From a bacterium (GTDB lineage Bacteria > Babelota > Babeliae > Babelales > RVW-14), in contig JAHFBS010000046.1 in NCBI GenBank assembly GCA_023249895.1, forward strand, positions 1-7,085: 7,085 nucleotides of DNA, in the 5' to 3' direction. A program made the translations under genes and the position numbers. The notes below the pieces were generated by a model. It was not told the DNA's origin and did not search any database. It saw only the letters and a list, made by a program, of their open reading frames with translations. This document shows, piece after piece, positions 1 through 5,941 of this stretch; the stretch's first letter is position 1, and every line of letters starts with the position of its first letter.

Positions 1-749
1 ATATCTTTTTCATCGATAAAGGACATTTCGATATCAATTTGCGTAAATTCGGGCTGACGATTAGCACGCAACGCCTCATCACGAAAGCAACGTGCTATTT
101 GAAAATATTTTTCTACACCGCCGGCCATCAACAGTTGTTTGTAGAGCTGAGGCGACTCAGTCAATGCATAAAAGGTTCCCGGTTGCAGTCGACACGGCAC
201 CACAAAGTTACGCGCACCTCCGGGGGTGGATTTGGTTAAAATAGGCGTTTCAATCTCACAAAAACCATGCTCGTTGAAGTAGTTACGCATGGTCATCATG
301 ACGTTATGACGCGTCTTTAAGAACTGCTGCATGGCAGCACGACGCAGATCGATGTAACGATAACGAAGGCGCATTTCATCAGAGACGGTGTCTTCACCTT
401 CAAGTTGAAAAGGTAATGGGTTGGCTTTATTAAGCACCTGCAACGTGGTAACCAATACTTCATAATGACCGGTTGCCAGTTTGTCGTTAATTTTGGCACG
501 ATGCACGACCGTTCCTTGTACGGCAATCACCCATTCGGCACGCAGAGCACGCACCTGAGACGCCATCACAGCATCCATTTTTGCTGGATCAAAAAAGAGT
601 TGTACTAGTCCACTCTGATCGCGTAGGTCGACAAAAATCAGACCACCAAGATCACGATGTCTATGCACCCAGCCATTAAGCGTCACCACTTTGCCAACTT
701 GTTCTTCGTTAATAAGACCGCAGGCGATACTGCGTTTAAGGAACTGCAT
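1..749 (-). CDS. aspS: Aspartyl-tRNA synthetase, N-terminal 249 residues (partial, runs off left edge)
   Basis: This class II aminoacyl-tRNA synthetase charges tRNA-Asp with aspartate in the cytoplasm. Translating the minus strand from 749 gives an uninterrupted frame to the window edge. Residues 1-105 form the OB-fold anticodon-binding domain, with GWVHRHRDLGGLIFVDLRD at 26-44. The catalytic domain follows, with RYRYIDLRR at 129-137, a motif 1 region ending EIETPIL (165-171), ESPQLYKQLLM (198-208), and motif 2 with FRDEALRANRQPEFTQIDIE at 222-241. Bacterial AspRS is usually about 590 residues, so less than half is present; motif 3 lies outside. The start is the ATG at 749-747, preceded by a weak purine-rich site (GAAAGGG). 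The overlapping ATG at 753 is out of frame and stops after five codons. Two residues stand out: Leu34, where non-discriminating enzymes often have His, which hints at a tRNA-Asp-specific enzyme; and Gly177, in a loop that usually reads TPEGAR. Family assignment is very secure. Confidence 0.97.
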   Translation of the reverse strand, partial: MQFLKRSIACGLINEEQVGKVVTLNGWVHRHRDLGGLIFVDLRDQSGLVQLFFDPAKMDAVMASQVRALRAEWVIAVQGTVVHRAKINDKLATGHYEVLVTTLQVLNKANPLPFQLEGEDTVSDEMRLRYRYIDLRRAAMQQFLKTRHNVMMTMRNYFNEHGFCEIETPILTKSTPGGARNFVVPCRLQPGTFYALTESPQLYKQLLMAGGVEKYFQIARCFRDEALRANRQPEFTQIDIEMSFIDEKD

Positions 750-781
750 TCATGCCCTTTCAACTACCACGATTATGCGTC

Positions 782-810
782 ATTGTATCGCGCTGAACGG
801 CGCATACAAA
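782..810 (-). promoter_or_regulatory. Candidate sigma-70-type promoter for aspS
   Basis: Read on the minus strand, a TACAAT -10-like hexamer (782-787, 5 of 6 consensus positions) lies 17 bases downstream of TTTGTA (805-810, only 3 of 6). Transcription would start near 775, giving a leader of about 25 bases before the aspS ATG at 749. The spacing is ideal but the -35 is poor, so this is a plausible but unproven promoter. Confidence 0.35.
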
Positions 811-845
811 GCGACGGTTAATTTTAGCAGCTTTTGCGTAAAAAC

Positions 846-903
846 GAAGGGCGGCACAGGGCCCTCAGCCACATCCCACCAAACCATTGCCCTTCAGCCG
901 CCC
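846..903. repeat. GC-rich inverted repeat with two alternative stems in the aspS/ankyrin spacer
   Basis: Two perfect 7-base complementary pairs overlap. GAAGGGC (846-852) pairs with GCCCTTC (889-895), and GGGCGGC (849-855) pairs with GCCGCCC (897-903). They share bases 849-852, so both cannot form at once. A GGGCCC palindrome (859-864) sits in the loop. Read on the minus strand, the structure is followed within a few bases by a five-T run (840-844), which resembles an intrinsic terminator, although the loop is long (36-41 bases). No minus-strand gene lies upstream of it in the window. It could be a terminator remnant, a leader element of a longer aspS transcript, or chance in a GC-rich patch. 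Confidence 0.4.
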
Positions 904-946
904 CCTATGCCATGCTGCACCCAAGATGAAATTTAAGGAGAAGACT

Positions 947-1699
947 ATGACAATGAAAAATCTTTGTACGTATGCCGCAATGACTGTATTTGTGTGCATT
1001 TTTGGCATAAACAACTTATACGGGATGGACAAAGGTAAAAAGGCTCCACCATCTTCTGAGTTTTGGCACGCTCTGCGAACAAACAACACACAACAGGTTA
1101 AGAAGCTCTACAAAAGCGGAAATTTTGATCTAAATGTTATTGATACTAATTATGCGAATGAATCACCACTGATGGACGCTGTAGAAAATGGCAACATTGA
1201 TCTTGTAAATTTTTTCCTTGATAAGGACGCCGATGTTAATTTTGCCAGCCCTAATGGATTCACCGCGTTAATGAAGGTTGCGACCTGGGGGCAAAAAGAT
1301 ACAAACATTCCCATAATGAAACTTCTACTCCACCATAAAGCAAACGCAAATGCTGTAGCTAAAAATGGTTTTACAGCACTGAAAATGGCCGTTCAAAATG
1401 ACAGTCGCCTTGTCCCTCTACTTCTTAGTGCAGGTGTCAATTCATATTTAAAAAATGACGCATTGAAGGTTGCAATTGGCGATCATAGACCTGATTTGAT
1501 TGAAAAGCTTGCAGACAATACAGAATATAGCGCCGATATGCTCAACATTGCTGCACGCTATGGAAAAGCAAATGAGAAAAAAATTCTCACCCTTGCAGCA
1601 CAAAAAAACGTCGCGCGCAACGTATGGGAAGAACTACAGACTCAGAAGGTTGGCGATTCTGACATACAGGCGATCGTTAACAAGCAGTTTGGCAAATAG
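947..1699 (+). CDS. Secreted ankyrin-repeat protein (250 aa)
   Basis: Residues 1-26 look like a signal peptide: Lys4, a hydrophobic core at about 9-20, and possible cleavage near LYG/MDKG. About four ankyrin repeats follow. The first is divergent (about 38-70). The clearer ones are at 71-103 (SPLMDAVENGNIDLVNFFL, then DADVNFASPN), 104-140 (GFTALMKVA, with a few extra residues before IMKLLLHHKANANAVAKN) and 141-170 (GFTALKMAVQNDSRLVPLLL). The region from 171 is degenerate helical repeat followed by a lysine- and glutamine-rich tail. Ankyrin repeats are protein-binding scaffolds and no catalytic domain is seen. The start is the ATG at 947, with AAGGAG at 935-940 six bases upstream; the open frame back to 887 lacks such a site. 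The ATG at 953 is a possible alternative. The gene stands alone, divergent from aspS and convergent with the next gene. Export suggests a role in the envelope or on a host target, but the partner is unknown. Confidence 0.88.
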   Translation: MTMKNLCTYAAMTVFVCIFGINNLYGMDKGKKAPPSSEFWHALRTNNTQQVKKLYKSGNFDLNVIDTNYANESPLMDAVENGNIDLVNFFLDKDADVNFASPNGFTALMKVATWGQKDTNIPIMKLLLHHKANANAVAKNGFTALKMAVQNDSRLVPLLLSAGVNSYLKNDALKVAIGDHRPDLIEKLADNTEYSADMLNIAARYGKANEKKILTLAAQKNVARNVWEELQTQKVGDSDIQAIVNKQFGK

Positions 1700-1747
1700 C
1701 TCAATGCTAGTTTACAAACCACCAATGGCTTACAAAATAACTTGCCA

Positions 1748-2605
1748 CTAACGCAGTAACGGTTGCAACATCATTGCAGCAATCGCCAGCGCAGCAAAAA
1801 GCGAGAGCGCGCCCAGGACTATTGCCAGCATCCCTACACGTCCTTTAGTCCAATAATAGATCGTTGCACCAAACGCAACCAGTAAATACACCGCCCATGC
1901 AGCGTTCTGGCCAATAAGACTTTGCGCAAAGTATCCGCACATCGCCACAATAACAAAGCCAAAGGCCTTCTTGAGCTGATCCATCCACTCACCTGCTCGC
2001 GGCAAGAGCATTAATGAACTCGAAAAGGTGCCGACAATAAGCAGCAATACTCCAAGACCAAGCGCGAAACTGAAAAGCATCAAAAATCCCATAAAGGGCG
2101 ATTGCTTTGCCGCAATGCCGAGCAAAAGACCAAGCGCAGGCGTTAAGCACGGTGAAGTTACGGTTCCTGAAACCATCCCTAAAAGAAAGCAATTAAAAAT
2201 CGAACGCTGCTGCGCTTGCTCGCTTTTCATTAAAGCAAAATTAGGAATATACAGTTCGTAAAATCCAAACATTGAGCCGGCCAGATACATAAAGAACGCT
2301 ACCACGAACACGACAAACCATGGTTGGGCAAACCATGAACCAAACATAACGCCAGTCATGGCCGAAACGTAACCAAGCGCGGCATAAATCATGGCAATGC
2401 CACACACATAGGCAAGCGAAGAGAAAAAACTATACCACCATGAACGTGGACCTTGAGATTGCAAAATTCCTGCCGTGATAGGAATCATAGGATAAATGCA
2501 GGGCGTAAAACTTACCAAGACGCCGGCAAGAAAAGAAAGAACAATAATGTACCACGATGACTGTTGCGTGCTAATTGATTGTGAAAGTAAGCTATTGATG
2601 TCCAT
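1748..2605 (-). CDS. DsbD/CcdA-like thiol-disulfide transmembrane electron carrier (285 aa)
   Basis: This polytopic membrane protein matches the central transmembrane domain of DsbD, which moves electrons from cytoplasmic thioredoxin to thiol proteins outside the inner membrane. About eight hydrophobic segments span 19-280. The two cysteines expected to form the redox pair are visible: Cys36 in SFTPCIYPMIPIT and Cys153 in GTVTSPCLTPALGL, about 117 residues apart, as in DsbD. Other family hallmarks are SFALGLGVLLLIVGTFS (179-195) and LPRAGEWMDQLKKAFG (201-216). Full-length DsbD has an N-terminal periplasmic domain and a C-terminal thioredoxin-like domain; both are missing, so partners must be encoded elsewhere. 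Single-domain relatives (CcdA, ScsB-like) supply cytochrome c maturation or periplasmic reductases. The start is the ATG at 2605-2603, with AAGGAG (2617-2612 on this strand) six bases upstream. The frame stays open to 2725, but that extra 40-residue stretch is basic, lacks family similarity and covers the promoter region. No gene symbol is given because DsbD-like and CcdA-like roles cannot be separated here. Confidence 0.9.
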   Translation of the reverse strand: MDINSLLSQSISTQQSSWYIIVLSFLAGVLVSFTPCIYPMIPITAGILQSQGPRSWWYSFFSSLAYVCGIAMIYAALGYVSAMTGVMFGSWFAQPWFVVFVVAFFMYLAGSMFGFYELYIPNFALMKSEQAQQRSIFNCFLLGMVSGTVTSPCLTPALGLLLGIAAKQSPFMGFLMLFSFALGLGVLLLIVGTFSSSLMLLPRAGEWMDQLKKAFGFVIVAMCGYFAQSLIGQNAAWAVYLLVAFGATIYYWTKGRVGMLAIVLGALSLFAALAIAAMMLQPLLR

Positions 2606-2645
2606 AACAATCTCCTTTTTAATAATAAAATGAAAAACACTCTTC

Positions 2646-2675
2646 AATGTACGCGACATATTTTTTTCTTGGCAA
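2646..2675 (-). promoter_or_regulatory. Candidate promoter for the DsbD-like gene
   Basis: On the minus strand, TTGCCA (2670-2675, 5 of 6 match to the -35 consensus) is separated by 18 bases from TACATT (2646-2651, 4 of 6 match to the -10). The spacer contains an A7 run. Transcription would start about 35 bases upstream of the ATG at 2605. This supports the shorter start chosen for that gene, because the alternative upstream start would lie before the promoter. Confidence 0.35.
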
Positions 2676-2745
2676 GTTTTGATTTTCTTGATGCGATACG
2701 TTAGGGTGCTAATGAACTTGAGCAATTTTTCTAAAAGGAGAAAGA

Positions 2746-3297
2746 ATGCGCCAATCAGTAGGTGTCATACTCGTCACACTTTTAGCATTAAGTACTTTTT
2801 TGGGAGCAAAAAAAATGTCACCCTCTCAGCATACCATGCAATTAACGAGTTCATTATTTACTCACCAATCACGCTTACCCGTCGACGTGACCTGCGAAGG
2901 AAAAGATATATCGCCACAACTGAGCTGGACGAATATCCCTCAAGGTGTTAAAAGCTTTGCGCTTATCTGCGATGATCCGGACGCACCGGCAAAAGTCTGG
3001 GTCCATTGGCTTATTTTTAATATTCCTGCCACAACCACACATCTTGAAGCCGGTATACCAACAACAGCAACGCTTGCCAACGGTGCACGACAAGGTATGA
3101 ACGATTCAGGAACACTCGGATACGGCGGGGCATGTCCCCCCAAAGGGCATGGAACTCATCATTATATTTTCACTTTGTATGCACTTGATATGCTGCTTGA
3201 TCTTAAACCGGGCATTTCGCGTGCTGTACTTGAAAATGCGATGAAAGGACATATCCTGGCTACAGGAAAAATTATAGGAACATACTCGCGGAAATAA
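2746..3297 (+). CDS. YbhB/YbcL-type PEBP family protein, probably exported (183 aa)
   Basis: This is a phosphatidylethanolamine-binding / Raf-kinase-inhibitor-like protein of the bacterial YbhB/YbcL group. The ligand-pocket motifs are intact: DPDAP (77-81), HW (87-88) and GGACPPKGHGTHHY (127-140), followed by FTLYALD (142-148). The core is about 155 residues, the usual family length. It is preceded by an apparent signal peptide (residues 1-21, hydrophobic core VGVILVTLLALSTFLG, possible cleavage after Ala21). Some family members in other bacteria are periplasmic, so export is not unprecedented. The ligand in bacteria is not settled, so no activity is claimed. The start at 2746 has AAGGAG (2735-2740) five bases upstream. 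It is the first gene of the tight cluster with ftsY (7-base gap) and diverges from the DsbD-like gene. An internal ATG at Met24 could yield a form without the signal peptide. Confidence 0.93.
   Translation: MRQSVGVILVTLLALSTFLGAKKMSPSQHTMQLTSSLFTHQSRLPVDVTCEGKDISPQLSWTNIPQGVKSFALICDDPDAPAKVWVHWLIFNIPATTTHLEAGIPTTATLANGARQGMNDSGTLGYGGACPPKGHGTHHYIFTLYALDMLLDLKPGISRAVLENAMKGHILATGKIIGTYSRK
2802..2817 (+). promoter_or_regulatory. Possible internal ribosome-binding site and start codon in the PEBP gene
   Basis: GGGAG (2802-2806) lies eight bases before an in-frame ATG (2815-2817, Met24). Starting there would remove the whole signal peptide and leave a 160-residue protein resembling the cytoplasmic YbhB form. 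The upstream site at 2735-2740 is stronger and the hydrophobic leader is convincing, so this start would be secondary at most. Confidence 0.25.
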
Positions 3298-3304
3298 ATG
3301 ACAC

Positions 3305-4198
3305 ATGCTAAATTTCATCAAAAACAAATTCAAAAAAATTTACGCCACCGTCACCAACCAAATTTCATCACTTTTTTCAGGCAATAAGCTTGATGACGAG
3401 TTCCTCAAAGAACTTTCAGCCGTACTGATTAAAGCTGATGTAGGAAGCGCACTTACCGACCAGATCATCAAAAATCTTGCAAACGGTATGCACACTGCTT
3501 CTATCACCACACTTGAACAAGCACGCGCTGCGCTTGAACAAAATCTGATACAACTTCTTCAGCCAACAGCAATACCCGAAGCATCGCCACGCATCATGCT
3601 TATGGTAGGGATCAATGGCAGTGGCAAAACAACCTTTGTGGCCAAATATGCCAATCTTATGAAACAAAACGGCAAACGCGTTTTGATTATTGCGGGTGAT
3701 ACCTTTCGCGCGGCAGCAACTGAACAATTGGCTTCATGGGCATCATCGCTGGACGTCGCTCTTCATGTTGGCAAAGAGGGCCAAGATCCCTCAGCCGTTA
3801 TTTATGATGGGTGCAAAAAGTGCCTTGATGAAAAATTTGATGCGTTGATTATTGATACGGCCGGGCGTCTTCAAACTAAAACTAATCTTATGCACGAGCT
3901 TGAAAAAATTAAACGCACAATCAGCAAGCACTTTCCCCAAGAAAAAATAGCAACCTGGCTCAGCATCGACGCCATGCTGGGGCAAAATAGCCTCACGCAG
4001 GCAGATCTCTTTCATCAGGCAATACCGCTTGAAGGTATCGTTTTGACCAAACTTGATGGAACGGGAAAAGGTGGCATTGTGTTTGCTATTACACACAAGC
4101 TTAAAATACCCATCATCTATGTTACCTATGGAGAACGCATCGATGATATTGCACGTTTTGATGCAGAAAAATATGTTCATGGGTTATTGCATGATTAA
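3305..4198 (+). CDS. ftsY: Signal recognition particle receptor FtsY (297 aa)
   Basis: FtsY is the membrane-associated SRP receptor GTPase; with Ffh it delivers ribosomes making membrane proteins to the SecYEG translocon. Residues 1-90 are the helical N domain. The G domain carries the P-loop GINGSGKTT (102-110), DTFRAAA (132-138), DTAGR (184-188), TKLDG (248-252) and the closing GTGKGG (252-257). ERIDDIARFDAEKYVHGLL (277-295) matches the conserved C-terminus. DTFRAAA and the LxQA-type stretch SLTQADLFHQAIPLEGIVL favour FtsY over Ffh, and there is no methionine-rich M domain. The long acidic A domain of enterobacterial FtsY is absent, so the protein begins almost directly with the basic amphipathic helix (MLNFIKNKFKK) likely to contact membrane. 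The residues before GER are TY, where VGVG-like sequence is more usual. The ATG at 3305 has only a weak upstream purine stretch, so translation may be coupled to the PEBP gene ending at 3297. The ATG at 3298 is out of frame. Confidence 0.97.
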   Translation: MLNFIKNKFKKIYATVTNQISSLFSGNKLDDEFLKELSAVLIKADVGSALTDQIIKNLANGMHTASITTLEQARAALEQNLIQLLQPTAIPEASPRIMLMVGINGSGKTTFVAKYANLMKQNGKRVLIIAGDTFRAAATEQLASWASSLDVALHVGKEGQDPSAVIYDGCKKCLDEKFDALIIDTAGRLQTKTNLMHELEKIKRTISKHFPQEKIATWLSIDAMLGQNSLTQADLFHQAIPLEGIVLTKLDGTGKGGIVFAITHKLKIPIIYVTYGERIDDIARFDAEKYVHGLLHD

Positions 4199-4206
4199 GG
4201 AAAGAA

Positions 4207-4818
4207 ATGAGAAACAGCTTAATTTTCATCATAATATTCATGATTTCTTGCATTACACCAGGACGCCTGGACGCTAAAAATCTTTTAACATCAACTGAGC
4301 GTATCCGCAAAAAAGTTGACTCCATCATGACCGAAAAAACGAGTAATTTTAAAGAAGTGCTCGCACGTGCAGGGATCGCTGGCAATGTTGTTTCGGGCCA
4401 CTGCTTACTACAAGGAGAGCAATACGGTGATGCATCTCCCAAAGAAATGACGCCTCGTGACATAGAAAAAGCACTTGATGGCCTTTATTGGAGTAACCAC
4501 AAACAATTTATTGATGAGCTCTTGGCAAGCAAAAAACAATCAGAAGTACAAGCGATGCTCCTCCTTAAGCACAAGATAAAAGAAAAATACGGCGCAGCAA
4601 AGACGCCTCTCCTGATATTTGCACAAGATCTTGCCGCCGAAGAACAACATCTCAAAGATCTGCTCACGACGCTTTTGCGCGTTTCAAATACGAGCAAAAT
4701 GAATGCGCTAGATAAAAAAAATCACATCTCCCTTCTCAAAAAGCTCTATGACCAGCGGCAGCAACAATCACACAATCTTCAAGATTTAATTCAGATCACT
4801 AACACTTTGTTGATGTAA
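4207..4818 (+). CDS. Exported helical protein of unknown function (203 aa)
   Basis: I do not recognise this family. The N-terminus is a clear export signal: MRNS, then the hydrophobic core LIFIIIFMISC. Signal peptidase I could cut after LDA (residue 23). The sequence FMISC ending at Cys15 resembles a weak lipobox, so a lipoprotein is possible, but Met at -3 is unusual. The mature part is charged and mostly helical, with long Lys/Glu/Gln/Leu-rich stretches at about 83-127 and 136-198. Only one other cysteine is present (Cys66). No enzymatic motif is seen. The start at 4207 follows AAGGA (4197-4201) by five bases, and that site overlaps the ftsY stop codon. The gene sits eight bases after ftsY and two bases before prmC, so it is almost certainly co-transcribed with both. 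Placement in the operon does not show a shared function. Confidence 0.85.
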   Translation: MRNSLIFIIIFMISCITPGRLDAKNLLTSTERIRKKVDSIMTEKTSNFKEVLARAGIAGNVVSGHCLLQGEQYGDASPKEMTPRDIEKALDGLYWSNHKQFIDELLASKKQSEVQAMLLLKHKIKEKYGAAKTPLLIFAQDLAAEEQHLKDLLTTLLRVSNTSKMNALDKKNHISLLKKLYDQRQQQSHNLQDLIQITNTLLM

Positions 4819-4820
4819 CC

Positions 4821-5705
4821 ATGGCTCAAATAACAAACGAATTTATCAAACAGTTACGTGCCCACTTACGCGCCTGTTGCTCAACCGAACATGAAGCGCA
4901 ACAGGAGGCAATGCTCCTACTTGCACACGTCATGCAGGTAAATCAGGCACAGATTTTAGCTCAAACAACCATTACGTTGACACCGACACAACAGCAACAG
5001 CTTGATCAAGCACTCCACGCACGCATACATGAACACAAACCACTTGCCTACATTCTTGGCTCAGTCCCCTTTTGCGATCTTGATATTCTTGTCGAGCCCC
5101 CCGTTCTTATTCCGCGCCCAGAAACGGAGGAATGGGTAAGTTGGCTCATTGAACAATGCGCACCACTGCGCACCCAACCTTGTAACATTCTTGATTTGTG
5201 CACAGGATCGGGATGCATCGCACTTGCTTTGGCGCAAGCACTCCCTCATGCGCGTGTTACGGGCGTTGATAAAAATCCTCAGGCTCTTGCACTGGCGCAG
5301 AAAAATAAAGCTCATAATGGCGTGAGCAATGTTACGTTTATGCTCGGCGATTTATGCGCCCCGCTTCCGCCTGGCGTCTGTTATGACCTTATTGTTTCAA
5401 ACCCTCCTTATATATCTGAAGAAGAATATCAATCCTTAGCACCAGAAGTTGCGCAATGGGAAGATAAGCTGGCGTTGGTGGCTCCCAATGAGGGGCTAGA
5501 ATTTTATCAACGGTTAGCATATGAAGCAGCTCGATTTTTGTGCCCAAGCAGCATATTTTCAGGCTGCAACCTTCCGCGTATGGTTGTTGAACTTGGCACT
5601 GAACCTGAAAAAGTTATGGCCATTTATCGCAAAGCAGGATTCAGTCATGTTAATCTACATTATGATCTGCAGGGCAAGGAACGGTGGGTAGCCGCCCGCA
5701 TTTGA
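4821..5705 (+). CDS. prmC: Peptide chain release factor N5-glutamine methyltransferase PrmC (294 aa)
   Basis: PrmC (HemK) uses S-adenosylmethionine to methylate the glutamine of the GGQ motif in release factors RF1 and RF2, which speeds translation termination. The length is typical. Residues 1-73 are the helical substrate-binding domain. PLAYILG (74-80) and PRPETEE (98-104) are family signatures. The SAM-binding fold has DLCTGSGCIALALA (125-138), acidic Asp150 in VTGVDKNP, and the catalytic NPPY at 194-197, preceded by YDLIVS. The tail DLQGKERWVAARI matches the conserved DLxGxxR ending. The NPPY motif with this N-terminal domain separates PrmC from the ribosomal-protein methylase PrmB. The ATG at 4821 follows the preceding stop codon by two bases and has no good ribosome-binding site, which suggests translational coupling. 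In many bacteria prmC lies next to prfA; here its partner is ftsY plus an unknown exported protein. A small stretch (SSIFSGCNLPR, 243-253) looks longer than in common homologues. Confidence 0.96.
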   Translation: MAQITNEFIKQLRAHLRACCSTEHEAQQEAMLLLAHVMQVNQAQILAQTTITLTPTQQQQLDQALHARIHEHKPLAYILGSVPFCDLDILVEPPVLIPRPETEEWVSWLIEQCAPLRTQPCNILDLCTGSGCIALALAQALPHARVTGVDKNPQALALAQKNKAHNGVSNVTFMLGDLCAPLPPGVCYDLIVSNPPYISEEEYQSLAPEVAQWEDKLALVAPNEGLEFYQRLAYEAARFLCPSSIFSGCNLPRMVVELGTEPEKVMAIYRKAGFSHVNLHYDLQGKERWVAARI

Positions 5706-5751
5706 CAAGCAAAACCACTTTCTGTATGGTTGATGAACATTTGAAAGCCGT

Positions 5752-5802
5752 AGGGGATGAAAAAGTGATTAATAGAAATCTTTCACATAAAAGCCCCTTT
5801 TT
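5752..5802 (+). terminator. Weak candidate terminator after prmC
   Basis: AGGGG (5752-5756) can pair with CCCCT (5794-5798), which runs directly into a T tract (5798-5802). Short inner stems (ATG/CAT, AAA/TTT, GATT/AATC) can extend the fold, but with several bulges. The position, about 50-100 bases after the prmC stop and before the next cluster, is right for a terminator. The stem is poor, so this is tentative. Apart from this and the sites noted next, I see nothing definite in the 5706-5941 spacer. Confidence 0.25.
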
Positions 5803-5866
5803 CAGGCACATTTATTAAGAGTCTTCACTTATTCTTTTCACGTAGGATACGTTGACGTTAGTTGTT

Positions 5867-5903
5867 TTGACATAGTCTTGTAAACCGTTTTGAGAAATTT
5901 CTC
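5867..5903 (+). promoter_or_regulatory. TTGACA box and GAGAAATTTCTC palindrome upstream of the 5942 gene
   Basis: A perfect -35 consensus TTGACA lies at 5867-5872, but no good -10 hexamer follows at 16-19 bases. Overlapping the expected -10 zone is a perfect 12-base palindrome, GAGAAATTTCTC (5892-5903), about 40 bases before the start codon. A palindrome in this position could be an operator for a dimeric regulator of the 5942-to-sppA cluster. A short AT-rich palindrome can also arise by chance. Confidence 0.3.
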
Positions 5904-5941
5904 GTCATAAGTCATTGTTGAACATAAAGGATATAAACGCT

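Noticed and set aside
39..239. Plus-strand open frame of 66 codons
   Set aside because: It lies antisense to aspS, whose minus-strand frame has unmistakable AspRS motifs. It has no ribosome-binding site or recognisable motif.
887..946. Upstream extension of the ankyrin gene in the same frame
   Set aside because: The extra 20 codons come from GC-rich spacer sequence and would bury the signal peptide. The strong AAGGAG site points to the ATG at 947.
1700..1747. Bidirectional terminator between the convergent ankyrin and DsbD-like genes
   Set aside because: Only 4-base stems (GTTT/AAAC, TGGC/GCCA) could be found, and there is no T run, so a terminator cannot be supported.
2606..2725. 40-residue N-terminal extension of the DsbD-like protein
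   Set aside because: It overlaps the candidate promoter and the AAGGAG site used by the ATG at 2605, and has no family similarity.
3791..4180. Minus-strand open frame of 129 codons opposite ftsY
   Set aside because: It is antisense to conserved FtsY G-domain motifs and shows no motif of its own.
4122..4463. Minus-strand open frame spanning the ftsY end and the exported protein start
   Set aside because: It crosses two well-supported plus-strand genes and has no ribosome-binding site or motif.
5706..5941. tRNA or other structured RNA gene in the spacer after prmC
   Set aside because: No cloverleaf, T-loop consensus or SRP RNA-like core was seen. The region is AT-rich with only weak stems.
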